A stretch of DNA of 64,000 nt from Marinomonas mediterranea MMB-1 (GCF_000192865.1 NC_015276.1:372001-436000), one strand, 5' to 3'. Positions 10,201-18,981 are shown, counted from the stretch's first letter. The notes: a model not told the origin generated them from the sequence alone. Numbers and translations are program-made.

Positions 10201-10243
10201 TAACAAGTGCATTGGTCGGCGTGGGTATTGTCACGGTGGTCAT
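7229..10243 (-). CDS. Large protein of unknown function with possible PLP-enzyme core
   Basis: A 1004-residue soluble protein with no signal peptide or membrane segment. The N-terminal ~60 residues are Ser/Thr/Pro/Gln-rich and look disordered. The central region (about 380-560) has features of a fold-type-I pyridoxal-phosphate enzyme: a glycine-rich SSGMGA at 386-391 starting a helix, a buried-strand aspartate in CILDATLE (D500) and a lysine in SYQKFANLG (K535) followed by a Gly-rich strand, reminiscent of the Cys/Met-metabolism SATK motif. The C-terminal ~400 residues look helical. The disordered head, unusual size and lone position recall secreted effectors, but no secretion gene is nearby. 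PLP binding and an effector role are both inference. I do not recognise a named family. Confidence 0.55.
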   Translation of the reverse strand: MTTVTIPTPTNALVRSHTFSHTRSSEPHQRPVNGQDDTDSQLRKNQLKKRLIDLTQTEKALQQSAHRHLRFDHTVNLEGASGANYSQSRKNDLAKLKGTEEIVAQYGLTFASPDRPSKDHLNQLTLINDLESDYLRDNPSFDYKDACDAVYRSVCGRRKKPALFVNSRHAAGQILEHFRGTKDISGTPEQHLEKHLKPLKTGMYALEFQHQASVGAARKLVDVYGARPSAFVVTSATQSQRFVPDPKINNQDLLDSFQTLSHNVSDRLRAIPDGIGSAKLAHTAADLIDQLIDVFDAKATMDVHAQNPILANSLSSMKAIADSLPELCHDSRKFNNAYQALIEELQVSLSTTKPYDSDDLHQISKALLSSDALPASVPEPRVHLASSGMGALTLAFEIAEHLTGNPNVEELSTSKHGTSPVYYEVEQLRYHRMVESDNAATVYATLNHSTPRKAGDLAWDIDAVSSALKQKLRQTNQHSTANNAITNNSTTSQPLYCILDATLEKRGDIDTLCQQFGDDIAQNKLKIIVCKSYQKFANLGTAKVMAGGIGILSADDPDLKRANDYLNGIEKDINLMANNDGQLLTLLLGCRDHEFNLVDRAVENSTFTAKHLFNGKTEPDNKNLFNGQKVHQTFDYSEAHLPFGLLTQNSQPHSLSLNLESGQKDIPLNRNSHLSGLYTPARDSFGFNQTTRTMIPVDNQQSVRLSFGQESQAELVEQFYAPSLLMKKDKQAWSCQHARTLIHDLANEAIKSVRIPPHVKPALWQKLHVAGQLEKPKTSDAERLTLSPDSLRLKQLQNGERGLTLNKITSVINHLGEMITRSTKPEQWTLGKDRPIVDELLNGLIQSGLPGVSSAGRSGVLALQAHMSMADMKSASKNQRLRGLQSLTSAILRLPGWSGTPQQLLAIPDEVFQKATPSQKETTLSALFSTLDNSTQLNLMQRLADKGDLNKATACLERFEKREHTAAESFHSTSGGDVQTISDAKQNRMDSKLSQLRMDLGYKS

Positions 10244-10329
10244 ACCTAAAGAAGTGTTTGAACTTTAAGTAGGCGGTACCGCTAAATGGTTCCCTTTTGG
10301 TATGTGAATCAGTGTCGCTTCTTTGCGGT

Positions 10330-11646
10330 TTAATGGTTTTTTGCAGGCCGGCGGCTTCTTTGCGGGCTGCGGCCGTTATAAGGGCGTTTCCTCATATGAA
10401 TGCCGTGCTCACCTGCATAGCGCATGGCGTTTTCAACGAGATTACACTGCAATTGTGTGATCAATTGGCGGTCCGCGATGATGTTTTTGGTTGCGTTGGT
10501 CGCCGTGATTAGGGCCTTATCGTTATCTTCAATAACCTCTTTATATAAGTCGGATACGGTACTGACGGCGTCATTGAGAGAGACCTCTTCTCGTCGCTCT
10601 AAAACGTGTCGATTACTCAGTCGGTTTATACGCTGAACCGCATTAAAAATACGAATGACGTCATCAGCTTTGTTGAGTGCTCGCGATAAGTCAACGGTCT
10701 CATTAGCCAGTTCCAGTTCATTTTTTAAATGGGTCATCGGCGTGCGCAGCTCGTGAGCAAAGTGCTGTGCATTGTGTTTAATTTGCGTAATGGAGCGATC
10801 CAGCGTTTCTGTCGTGCTATCAAGATGTGTCATTAGTTCATCAATGTCGTCTCGTTGATTTTTCGGCGCCATGCGAACGGATAGATTTCCCCCGCAATTT
10901 GTTTTAGGCCGTGAGAGATACGGGCCAGTCTCTTTTGCTGGAACGAGCCGAATAGAATCCCGCCAATTAGGGGCGTGATGACCAGCAGAATACCAATAGG
11001 CCAAACGATTGAGGGGATTAGGTTGAGTACGTCGTTGGTTTCATCTATTGACATGTAAACGGCGATTTTGCCTCCTTTTACGTCAACGACATAAACACGC
11101 CAATTGCTTGCGTAATCGATATCTTGCGCTGATATGAGTTCTGTTGTTATGGGCGCTGCGTCATTGTTGCTGTTTAAGTTGATATCGTTCGTGATGTCCT
11201 TCTGTCATGTCGCTGAGCTCTGAGTAAAACTCACCCGATGTACCACCAAAAAATTCGTCAATATAGAGCTCTCGTAAGAATCGCGCTTCGAATAATTGGT
11301 CGTCAGGAAGTGTCGAAAATCCGTTTGTGTTAAAGACATCGTGTTTGATTAGCCCATAAACCTTATTGTCATCTGAACGAAAACGGTCGATTCTGTTTAC
11401 AACCAGTTCATCCTCTCCTAGCGTATACCACTTGGGCATGCCATCCGCTTCGTCAAAACTAATCGCTAGGTCTTCTGCAAAAAGGATGAGTTCTTGATCG
11501 ATATCGTCGTAGGCTTGAAAGGTGATTTGACGCTGAAGAATGACGCTGGCGAGCACTAATAAGACAATAAAAAAAACGGACTGGAGCATGGCATAGCGGA
11601 CCGCACTCATTTTGAATAGCTTGCTGATCACTGCATTAATTGCCAA
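10330..11646 (-). pseudogene. Degraded sensor histidine kinase
   Basis: Pieces of one membrane histidine kinase are spread over three frames. 11161-11646 encodes the N-terminal TM helix and the first part of the periplasmic sensor. A one-base shift near 11160-11175 moves the reading to the frame that carries the rest of the sensor, a second TM helix ('SIVWPIGILLVITPLIGGILFG') and the start of HAMP. A second shift at the C-run 10889-10893 leads to the rest of HAMP and the HisKA box FAHELRTP, then an N-box NLVENAMRYAG. After that the protein turns into a basic tail and stops at 10330, so the G-boxes of the ATPase domain are missing. It adjoins the response regulator upstream, its former partner. 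The second shift could be a sequencing error, but the missing C-terminus would still leave it inactive. Confidence 0.8.
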
Positions 11647-12427
11647 AGATATATCCTGCTCCGCGAACGGTTCGGATCAGTGATGTGGGGAAGGGCTTAT
11701 CTACTTTCGCCCTTAGTCGACTGATGTGAGTTTCTACAATACTGGTTTCAGGGTTAAAATCAATATTCCACACTCGTTCTAACAGCATTGAGCGTGTCAT
11801 TACCCGACCTTGGTTACGCATCAGTGTTTCGAGTAGCCTGATTTCTTTGGTATTCAAGAGAATATTCTCGTCAGCTCTGTGGCACTTTAACGCCAACAGA
11901 TCCAGTTCAAGGTCTTCATATACTAGCGTGGTGTCTTGCTGTTGTTCCATTGACGTTGACAATGTACGTCTTCCCAGTGCGTTGATCCGAGCAAGTAACT
12001 CAGAGATGGCAAACGGTTTTGCGAGATAATCGTCTGCGCCTGCCTCTAACCCTGTGACTCGATCATCGACGTCACCGAGGGCGGTAAGCATCATAATAGA
12101 GGTGTTTATTTTGGCTGCACGCAGTGTTTTTAATACGGCAATACCATCTAGATCAGGGACCATCCAATCTAAAATGAGCACATGATAGTCGCGTGTGGAG
12201 GCGGCAATTAAAGCTTCCCTGCCTTTATCAAAGGCATCGACAACATGACCTACTTTAGTGAGACTTTCACAGAGCCAATCACGTATTTCTTTTGCTTCCA
12301 CTATGGTGATTGTTGGCTCGGCGACGTTTACTTGTTTGTCAGCAGCGGGCTGATTTGCCCATGCGGTTGTTGCGTTCGTAATAGACAAAGCAAAAACGGT
12401 GATGGCAACGATGAGTACTTTTTTCAT
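11636..12427 (-). CDS. OmpR-family response regulator with a signal-peptide N-terminus (chimeric)
   Basis: 263 residues from the ATG at 12427 (GAGG eight bases upstream). Residues 1-25 form a Sec signal peptide (MKK, hydrophobic core, AWA-N cleavage). Residues 26-40 look like the start of a small periplasmic protein, and from IVEAKEIRDW (about 42) the chain becomes a receiver domain with D87 (ILDWMVPD), T115 and K137. A winged-helix DNA-binding domain follows (about 165-263). The first receiver strand and part of the acidic pair (normally VED/VEE) are replaced by IVEAK. This suggests a deletion that fused an upstream secreted-protein gene (perhaps PepSY-type) to the regulator. With the broken kinase next door, the system is probably dead. 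Confidence 0.75.
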   Translation of the reverse strand: MKKVLIVAITVFALSITNATTAWANQPAADKQVNVAEPTITIVEAKEIRDWLCESLTKVGHVVDAFDKGREALIAASTRDYHVLILDWMVPDLDGIAVLKTLRAAKINTSIMMLTALGDVDDRVTGLEAGADDYLAKPFAISELLARINALGRRTLSTSMEQQQDTTLVYEDLELDLLALKCHRADENILLNTKEIRLLETLMRNQGRVMTRSMLLERVWNIDFNPETSIVETHISRLRAKVDKPFPTSLIRTVRGAGYIFGN

Positions 12428-12533
12428 GTTCAATTCCTCGTGTGTGAATGAGAAGTTCATCCTGTCGAGGTTGGTACTCTAGTATGCCAAAGTCACATCA
12501 GACATTCAGGAACTATACAAATTTGTAATGAAC

Positions 12534-12574
12534 AAAAAAAAGGGTCAACGCACAAATGTCCGTTGACCCTTTTT
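12534..12574 (-). terminator. Rho-independent terminator of the glp operon
   Basis: A 10-bp GC-rich stem (AGGGTCAACG at 12541-12550 pairing with CGTTGACCCT at 12561-12570), flanked by A and T runs. Read on the minus strand it ends in a run of seven Ts. It lies 60-100 bases beyond the glpV stop. Confidence 0.85.
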
Positions 12575-12636
12575 GATTTGCTACTTTTTTCTCAGGTTTT
12601 ACCTAACGCTTGGAGCGACTAGGTGCAACATCGCGT

Positions 12637-14358
12637 TTACTCCCAAGAACGAATCAAATCCTCGTAATTCACTGTGACGCCTTGTGGTTTTTCATTAGCA
12701 AGTTTGGCTTTTGGTGAACCGGGTTGGTTAAGCCAGTAGGACTCATCACGTGGCTCATTTAACTTAGGACCACAGGTTTTTTGAACATTTGCCCGTTCAA
12801 GTCGTTGCATGACTTTATCCTGTGCTGCCGCCAAGCCCTTCAGAGCTTCCTGCGGGGTTGCCTCACCACTGGCGGCTTGCGATATGTATTGCCACCAAAG
12901 CTGAGCTAACTTAGGGTAATCTGGAACGTTGGTGCCTGTAGGAGACCATTCTTTACGTGCGGGCCCTTTATAGAATTCAACTAAGCCGCCGAGCTTCGGT
13001 GCCGCTGCTTGCATTTCAGGTGAATTGATATCGGACTCGCGAATAGGGGTTAATCCGACAAGGGTTTTCTTTAGCGATACGGTTTTCGACGTTGTGAACT
13101 GAGCGTACAACCACGCTGCTAAACGACGATCTTCTGGTGTGGAATTCATGAACGTCCAAGCCCCTACGTCCTGATAACCTTTCTTCATGCCTTCTTCCCA
13201 GTATGGCCCCACTGGAGACGGCGCCATACGCCACTTCGGTGTACCGTCATCATTAACGACAGGCAAGCCTTGTTTCGTCATATCGGCTGTGAAGGCGGTG
13301 TACCAGAATATCTGCTGGGCAATACTGCCTTGCGCAGGTACCGGCCCAGATTCCGAGAAGGTCATGCCTTGTGCTTCTGGTGGCGCATATTGACGTAACC
13401 AGTCGACGTATTTGGTTGTCGCGTAAACGGCGGCTGGACCATTGGTTGCGCCTCCACGGGAGACACTTGAGCCGACTGGAGAACAGCCGTTTTCGATTCG
13501 GATACCCCATTCATCGACAGGCAAACCGTTTGGAATGCCTTTGTCACCCGCGCCAGCCATTGAGAACCATGCATCAGTAAAGCGCCAACCCAGTGAAGGG
13601 TCTTTTTTACCGTAGTCCATGTGACCGTAGACGGGTTCGCCATCGATCATTTTGACATGATCGGTAAAGAACTCTGCAATGTCTTCATAGGCAGACCAGT
13701 TAACAGGCACCCCTAGTTCATAGCCATAAATATCGCTGAATTGTTTTTTCAGGTCGTCACGGGCGAACCAGTCAGCTCGGAACCAATACAAGTTGGCGAA
13801 CTGCTGATCTGGCAGTTGGTATAGCACGCCATCGGGGCCTGTGGTGAAATCCAAACCGATAAAATCGGCTAGATCCAACGTTGGTGACGTGTAGTCTTTG
13901 CCGTCACCTGTCATCATGGTGGAGATTGGAACGACTTTACCATAACGAAAGTGCGTGCCGATTAAGTCTGAGTCGTTAACGTACGCATCGTAGATATTAC
14001 GGCCAGACTGCATTTGTGTTTGTAGCTTCTCAACCACGTCCCCTTCTTGAATCAAATCGTGATTGACTTTGATCCCCGTAATCTCTTCGAAGGCCTTCGC
14101 CAATACTTGAGACTCGTATTTGTGGGTGGTTAATGTTTCAGAGGCGACGTTGATTTCCATACCTCGGAAACGTTTTGCAGCGTCTGTGTACCAAGAAAGC
14201 TCGTTAAGCTGTTCTTGTTTCGATAGCGTAGAGACCGTGAACTCGTCCGATACCCATTTTTTCGCCGCGTCGGAATAGGCATCAGCCCAGACAGATGCGG
14301 AATGCATCATTACGGCGAAAGGTAATGCTGCTAGGGCGATTTTTTTCTTATTTTTCAT
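12637..14358 (-). CDS. glpV: Glycerol ABC transporter substrate-binding protein
   Basis: A 573-residue family-1 extracellular solute-binding protein, long for its class. It has a Sec signal peptide (MKNKKK, hydrophobic stretch, VWA-D cleavage near residue 26) and GAGGT before the ATG. The length, the DUF2160 neighbour and the operon order match GlpV of the rhizobial glpSTPQUV glycerol importer. The protein binds its ligand in the periplasm and hands it to GlpP/GlpQ. It is last in the operon, followed by a terminator. Glycerol as the substrate is inferred from the operon match. Confidence 0.85.
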   Translation of the reverse strand: MKNKKKIALAALPFAVMMHSASVWADAYSDAAKKWVSDEFTVSTLSKQEQLNELSWYTDAAKRFRGMEINVASETLTTHKYESQVLAKAFEEITGIKVNHDLIQEGDVVEKLQTQMQSGRNIYDAYVNDSDLIGTHFRYGKVVPISTMMTGDGKDYTSPTLDLADFIGLDFTTGPDGVLYQLPDQQFANLYWFRADWFARDDLKKQFSDIYGYELGVPVNWSAYEDIAEFFTDHVKMIDGEPVYGHMDYGKKDPSLGWRFTDAWFSMAGAGDKGIPNGLPVDEWGIRIENGCSPVGSSVSRGGATNGPAAVYATTKYVDWLRQYAPPEAQGMTFSESGPVPAQGSIAQQIFWYTAFTADMTKQGLPVVNDDGTPKWRMAPSPVGPYWEEGMKKGYQDVGAWTFMNSTPEDRRLAAWLYAQFTTSKTVSLKKTLVGLTPIRESDINSPEMQAAAPKLGGLVEFYKGPARKEWSPTGTNVPDYPKLAQLWWQYISQAASGEATPQEALKGLAAAQDKVMQRLERANVQKTCGPKLNEPRDESYWLNQPGSPKAKLANEKPQGVTVNYEDLIRSWE

Positions 14359-14434
14359 CTTTTACCTCAACATTAAGTTTCTTTATTTTTATGAACACTC
14401 TCTTAAGCTTCCTGCCTATTTCGCTGCTTCGTCC

Positions 14435-14707
14435 TTAACCCCAGCGCATTAGGATAATCATCCAAATAACGGACAGGGCGGTGGCCACCAAAAGGGCGAC
14501 TTCTGTCAGCGCGACAAAAGTCAGGTGGATAAAGGCACTGGTTAACAGGCCGATAAACAGTCTGTCTCCCCGTGATGTGACAATGGGCAAAAAGCCCTTG
14601 CGTTCAACGCACGGCGAAACAATTTGCCAAGTGGTCATTGCCACAAGAATGAGTGCAATGCCGCCAAAGAATAGGGCAGTGGGTAAGGTCCAAGACATCC
14701 AAACCAT
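14435..14707 (-). CDS. glpU: Small membrane subunit, DUF2160 family
   Basis: A 90-residue integral membrane protein with about three hydrophobic segments ('TALFFGGIALILVAMTTW', a central helix and a C-terminal helix). DUF2160 proteins sit between the permease and binding-protein genes of GlpSTPQUV-type importers, as here. The role is unknown but presumably accessory to the membrane complex. It lies 13 bases after glpQ. Confidence 0.85.
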   Translation of the reverse strand: MVWMSWTLPTALFFGGIALILVAMTTWQIVSPCVERKGFLPIVTSRGDRLFIGLLTSAFIHLTFVALTEVALLVATALSVIWMIILMRWG

Positions 14708-14719
14708 GGTGCTTCTCCT

Positions 14720-15673
14720 CTATACTCGACCAAGGGCAAAACCCTTGGCGATGTGGTTACGAACGAAGTAAACGACCAGCATGCCGGGTACGATTGTGAG
14801 TACGCCAGCGGCGGCTAATAGCCCCCAATCCATTCCGGACGCGGAAACGGTACGAGTCATGATGGCGGCAATGGGTTTTGCGTCAACAGACGTGAGTGTG
14901 CGAGCAAGCAATAGCTCAACCCAAGAGAACATAAAACAAAAGAAAGCCGTCACACCGATACCAGACCGAATCAAGGGAATGAAGATACGTACAAAAAATC
15001 TAGGAAATGAGTAGCCGTCGATATAGGCTGTCTCATCGATCTCACGAGGAACACCGCTCATAAACCCTTCTAAGATCCAGACCGCCAACGGGACATTGAA
15101 GAGACAATGCGCTAACGCGACCGCGATGTGAGTATCGAATAAACCTACGGATGAATACAGCTGAAAAAACGGCAGTAGAAACACTGCTGGTGGGGCCATC
15201 CGATTCGACAGCAACCAGAAGAACATATGTTTGTCGCCGACGAACTTGTAACGGCTAAAAGCATAGGCGGCTGGCAGAGCGACGAGTAAGCTGATGACCA
15301 TGTTCATGGACACATACAGCATTGAATTGACGTACCCCATGTACCAGGTGGGGTCGCCAAATATCTTCGCATAGTTATCCAATGTGAAATGCTCAGGGTA
15401 CAGCGAAAGGCCGCTAAGAATCTCGGTGTTTGTCTTAAAAGACATATTAATCAACCAATAGATCGGTAGAAGTAAAAGGATTAAATAGAGGTTTAATCCG
15501 ATTCGTCCACGCCACACGGCTCTACGCGCTTTCTTTTGTGCGTGACTTACTACCGGGGCTTGCATTGCAAGCGGTTGATGACGAGGTTTTTCCGTGTTGG
15601 GTGTCTCTGAAAGGCGTCTCTTTGAAACGCCATTATCTTGAGTTTCTGAGACAAGGCTTGGGTTTGACATCAT
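14720..15673 (-). CDS. glpQ: Glycerol ABC transporter permease
   Basis: A 317-residue inner-membrane permease of the MalG type with six TM segments and an extended hydrophilic N-terminus of about 50 residues. The EAA loop that contacts the ATPase is visible as 'SGVPREIDETAYIDGYS' in the second half. It is preceded by glpP with a 7-base gap and followed by glpU, so it is translationally close-packed in the operon. Confidence 0.85.
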   Translation of the reverse strand: MMSNPSLVSETQDNGVSKRRLSETPNTEKPRHQPLAMQAPVVSHAQKKARRAVWRGRIGLNLYLILLLLPIYWLINMSFKTNTEILSGLSLYPEHFTLDNYAKIFGDPTWYMGYVNSMLYVSMNMVISLLVALPAAYAFSRYKFVGDKHMFFWLLSNRMAPPAVFLLPFFQLYSSVGLFDTHIAVALAHCLFNVPLAVWILEGFMSGVPREIDETAYIDGYSFPRFFVRIFIPLIRSGIGVTAFFCFMFSWVELLLARTLTSVDAKPIAAIMTRTVSASGMDWGLLAAAGVLTIVPGMLVVYFVRNHIAKGFALGRV

Positions 15674-15679
15674 CGCCTC

Positions 15680-16546
15680 CTATTTGTCTTTTTGCATGTT
15701 CATGATGGTGGTATAGAACACCCAACACACCAACAGAATGATAAGGAAGTACACCAGCGAGAAGGCTGCTGCAGGCCCAAGATCGAATTGACCAATGGCT
15801 TGTTGAACCAAAGACTGACTTAAGAAGGTGGTGGACGTGCCGGGTCCGCCTCCCGTTAACACAAATGGCTCGGTGTAGATCATAAAGGAGTCCATAAAGC
15901 GCAGAAGTACTCCTATGATCAGAACATTGGTCAGTTTAGGGAGCTGAATATACCGGAACACCGCCCAGCGAGAGGCCCGATCAATACGAGCGGCTTGATA
16001 ATAGACTTCTGGAATGGCGCGTAAGCCCGAGTAGCAAAGCAAGGCAACGAGTGGTGTCCAGTGCCAAACGTCAATCAAGACGACCGTCATCCACGCGTCA
16101 ATGGGATTAGACGCATAGTTGTAATCAACGCCTAGCCACGAAAGAAATGCGCCAAATAAGCCGATGTCGGCACGTCCAAAAATCTGCCAAATAGTTCCCA
16201 CTACGTTCCACGGAATCAAGAGCGGGATGGCGACAAGGATTAATGCTAACGAGGCGCTTCTTCCCTTGGTGGGCATCATTAAGGCAACCAAAATCCCTAA
16301 CGGAATCTCAATCAATAAAATCGTGAATGAGAAAATAAACTGACGCCCCAGTGCATCGTGTAAGCGAGTATCTGTCATCACTTGTTTGAACCACTCTGTG
16401 CCAACAAAGTACCGAGTGTATGGATCGAAAATGTCTTGAACCGAGTAGTTCACGACCGTCATCAACGGGATGATGGCGGAAAACGCGACAATGATGAAAA
16501 CCGGAAGGACAAGCCACCAAGCTTTATTGTTTTCAACCTTATTCAT
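15680..16546 (-). CDS. glpP: Glycerol ABC transporter permease
   Basis: A 288-residue MalF/UgpA-type permease with about six TM helices. An EAA-like loop 'RAIPEVYYQAARIDRAS' lies in the second half. It overlaps the 3' end of glpT by 8 bases, so translational coupling is likely. It pairs with GlpQ to form the channel. Confidence 0.85.
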   Translation of the reverse strand: MNKVENNKAWWLVLPVFIIVAFSAIIPLMTVVNYSVQDIFDPYTRYFVGTEWFKQVMTDTRLHDALGRQFIFSFTILLIEIPLGILVALMMPTKGRSASLALILVAIPLLIPWNVVGTIWQIFGRADIGLFGAFLSWLGVDYNYASNPIDAWMTVVLIDVWHWTPLVALLCYSGLRAIPEVYYQAARIDRASRWAVFRYIQLPKLTNVLIIGVLLRFMDSFMIYTEPFVLTGGGPGTSTTFLSQSLVQQAIGQFDLGPAAAFSLVYFLIILLVCWVFYTTIMNMQKDK

Positions 16547-17720
16547 TTACGGCCTCCTCAGAACCTTGTGATGGGCTTTCGGATCGGTGTTCGGACTCAT
16601 GTTCGGATTGAGCCTCAGAGCCTAGCTCAACAAGGTATTCGTCAATGTAGAGCTTGGTCCATTGCTCAGGAAAGCTAATATAGGCTTTGCCAACGGGCAC
16701 TTTCTGATCTTCACTGAGTCGTGCTTTCATTGTGATGCCGTTGAAAATGAAGGACAGAATTTTGTAGGTGCCAAGGTCTTCGACATAGTCGACCTCCACT
16801 TCGTAAGCGTCGTCATTGAAGCCGTCCCAGACATGAACAAACTCTGGACGTATACCAACTTTCACATCGGTAATATCACCACGCTGTTGGAGGTGATTTG
16901 CTAACGACGAATGAATCGAAATGACATGCTTACCGAATGATAGAGAACCGGCACTAAACGTTGCATTAAAGAAGTTCATCCCTGGGCTGCCAATAAAGTA
17001 ACCTACGAAGGTATGAGCAGGGTTCTCAAACAGTTCTCTTGGTGTGCCAAATTGCACGATCTGACCGTCGTACATAACCGCGATTTTATCGGCAAAGGTC
17101 GACGCTTCAAGCTGGTCGTGTGTGACATAGACCATGGTGATATTGAATTGTTCGTGAATCTGCTTCAGCTTACGGCGCAGTTTCCATTTGAGCTGAGGGT
17201 CAATGACTGTGAGCGGTTCATCAAATAAAATGGCGGACACATCGTCTCGGACGAGGCCGCGTCCCATCGAAACTTTTTGTTTTTGGTCGGCCGACAAACC
17301 TTTGGCTTTGCGTTTGAGTTGATCTGACAACTCTAATATTTCGGCCACTTCCAGAACTTTCGAGCGAATTTTATGGGAAGGAACACCAATATTTCTAAGT
17401 GGAAAAGCTAAGTTGTCGTAAACCGTCATGGTGTCGTATACCACGGGAAACTGGAAAACCTGTGCGATATTGCGCTCTTCTGGCTTTAGTTCATTCACGC
17501 GCTTGCCATCGAATAATACTTCTCCGTCCGACGGTTCAAGCAGCCCCGATATGATGTTGAGCAAAGTCGACTTACCACAGCCAGACGGCCCCAAAAGCGC
17601 ATAGGCTCCGCCTTGATGCCACACATGTTGCATCTGTCTAATGGCGTAATCTTCGGGCTTGGTAGGCGAATCGCTGTAGGTATGCGCCAAGGCATTGAGT
17701 GTAATTTCTGCCATGATCAA
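16539..17720 (-). CDS. glpT: Glycerol ABC transporter ATPase 2
   Basis: A 393-residue MalK-type ATPase with Walker A GPSGCGKS at 44-51, Walker B ILFDEPLTVID and a C-terminal TOBE/OB regulatory region. The signature motif is degenerate (LSADQKQKVS instead of LSGGQ), which suggests an asymmetric ATPase pair with GlpS. The C-terminus carries an extra acidic Ser/Glu-rich tail. Its ATG overlaps the glpS stop (ATGA), indicating coupling. Confidence 0.85.
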   Translation of the reverse strand: MIMAEITLNALAHTYSDSPTKPEDYAIRQMQHVWHQGGAYALLGPSGCGKSTLLNIISGLLEPSDGEVLFDGKRVNELKPEERNIAQVFQFPVVYDTMTVYDNLAFPLRNIGVPSHKIRSKVLEVAEILELSDQLKRKAKGLSADQKQKVSMGRGLVRDDVSAILFDEPLTVIDPQLKWKLRRKLKQIHEQFNITMVYVTHDQLEASTFADKIAVMYDGQIVQFGTPRELFENPAHTFVGYFIGSPGMNFFNATFSAGSLSFGKHVISIHSSLANHLQQRGDITDVKVGIRPEFVHVWDGFNDDAYEVEVDYVEDLGTYKILSFIFNGITMKARLSEDQKVPVGKAYISFPEQWTKLYIDEYLVELGSEAQSEHESEHRSESPSQGSEEAVNE

Positions 17721-18805
17721 AGACCTCCAATACGTGCTGGGGCATGCACCATGTCGCCGTGGTCGTTAAAGGCGTACAGCTTATGCGTAGGAAAATAGAC
17801 TTTGATTTCTTGATCTACCTGATACTGATGAACCCCTGATAAATGCAGCACCAAATCAAAGTGAGGATTGTGGACATGAAGAAACGTCTCAGAGCCGCTG
17901 ATTTCTGCTAAATCCACTTGGACAGGCAGTTCTAAATCGTCATCGTTGTGAGGGACCAAGCCAATGTGTGATGCTCTTACTCCAAATTGATATTGCCCCG
18001 CAGGCAGGCTTCGCAAATCATTATTGAGCTGAAAATGAACTTTGTCATCGAACGTAACTTCCGTCTCGGTGACTTTTCCGGGAACCACATTAATAGGCGG
18101 TTCAGAGAACATTTCCGCTGTAATAATGTTTTGAGGTTGGTGATAAACCTCAGCGGTTTCACCAAACTGTAGAAGACGACCTTCGTGCAACACTGCGGTG
18201 TTACCGCTCAGTGCGAGTGCTTCATTTGGTTCTGTTGTGGCGTAGACTGCAATGCAATTTCTTGCTTTAAACAAGGCTCTCAATTCTTGGCGGAGTTCTT
18301 CTCTGAGTTTGTAGTCCAAGTTCACAAGAGGTTCGTCGAATAGAATAACCTGAGAGTCTTTGACCAGTGCTCTGGCCATTGCTGTACGCTGTTGTTGCCC
18401 TCCAGACAGCTGCAGTGGTAAGCGACCCAAGTATTCTTCAATGCGCAGCATTTCTGCGGTTTCATGCACGCGTTTGTCTATTTCTGTTTCCGACAGATTA
18501 GCGAGACGTAAGGGCGACGCGATGTTTTCAAACACCGTCATATTGGGGTAATTGATGAATTGCTGATACACCATTGAGATGTTTCGTTCTCGAACAGGCA
18601 CGCCGGTGACATCGACACCGTTCATCAATATTTTGCCTTTGGTTGGACGATCAAGCCCAGCCATCAATCTCATTAGCGTTGTTTTACCGGCTAACGTTCT
18701 GCCCAGTAGGACGTTGAACGAACCTGGTTCCAATGTCAGATTGACGTCAGAGATCCAAGTTTCACCTTCGACAACGCGAGAAACGTTTTCTAGCGTTAAT
18801 GACAT
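17717..18805 (-). CDS. glpS: Glycerol ABC transporter ATPase 1, first gene of the operon
   Basis: A 362-residue MalK-type ATPase. The start at 18805 (MSLTLENVSR) is preferred over an upstream in-frame ATG at 18898, which would add a 31-residue basic extension foreign to the family; AAAGG precedes 18805. Walker A is GRTLAGKT (35-42), the signature is the canonical LSGGQQQR and Walker B is VILFDEPLVNLD, followed by a TOBE region. With GlpT it forms a heterodimeric motor. It is the first gene, so the promoter elements upstream (18966-19130) control the whole importer. Confidence 0.85.
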   Translation of the reverse strand: MSLTLENVSRVVEGETWISDVNLTLEPGSFNVLLGRTLAGKTTLMRLMAGLDRPTKGKILMNGVDVTGVPVRERNISMVYQQFINYPNMTVFENIASPLRLANLSETEIDKRVHETAEMLRIEEYLGRLPLQLSGGQQQRTAMARALVKDSQVILFDEPLVNLDYKLREELRQELRALFKARNCIAVYATTEPNEALALSGNTAVLHEGRLLQFGETAEVYHQPQNIITAEMFSEPPINVVPGKVTETEVTFDDKVHFQLNNDLRSLPAGQYQFGVRASHIGLVPHNDDDLELPVQVDLAEISGSETFLHVHNPHFDLVLHLSGVHQYQVDQEIKVYFPTHKLYAFNDHGDMVHAPARIGGL

Positions 18806-18965
18806 TGTTGTTAACCTTTTGTTTTTGTTATGGCCGCCACAATGATGCGGATAAATGTGTTTATGAATGATTCGCTTCTGGCTTGTCGCTTTTCGCACAT
18901 GAACACGATTACGTTATTTTTGTTTTCGAAAACACTCTTTCAAAGAGCAGTTTCAATACTTGTAT

Positions 18966-18981
18966 TTCAATGTTTGTGCCA
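18966..18981 (-). promoter_or_regulatory. Candidate sigma-54 (-24/-12) promoter of glpS
   Basis: On the minus strand the 16 bases read TGGCACAAACATTGAA, against the consensus TGGCACG-N4-TTGCA. The GG at -24 and the G at -12 are correctly spaced; the C of the -12 GC is replaced by A. The start would lie near 18954, leaving a leader of about 150 bases. A sigma-54 activator gene lies two genes away. Confidence 0.5.

Noticed and set aside
11847..12029. Short + strand open frame inside the response regulator gene
   Set aside because: Shadow of the well-supported minus-strand receiver/HTH gene, with no motif of its own.
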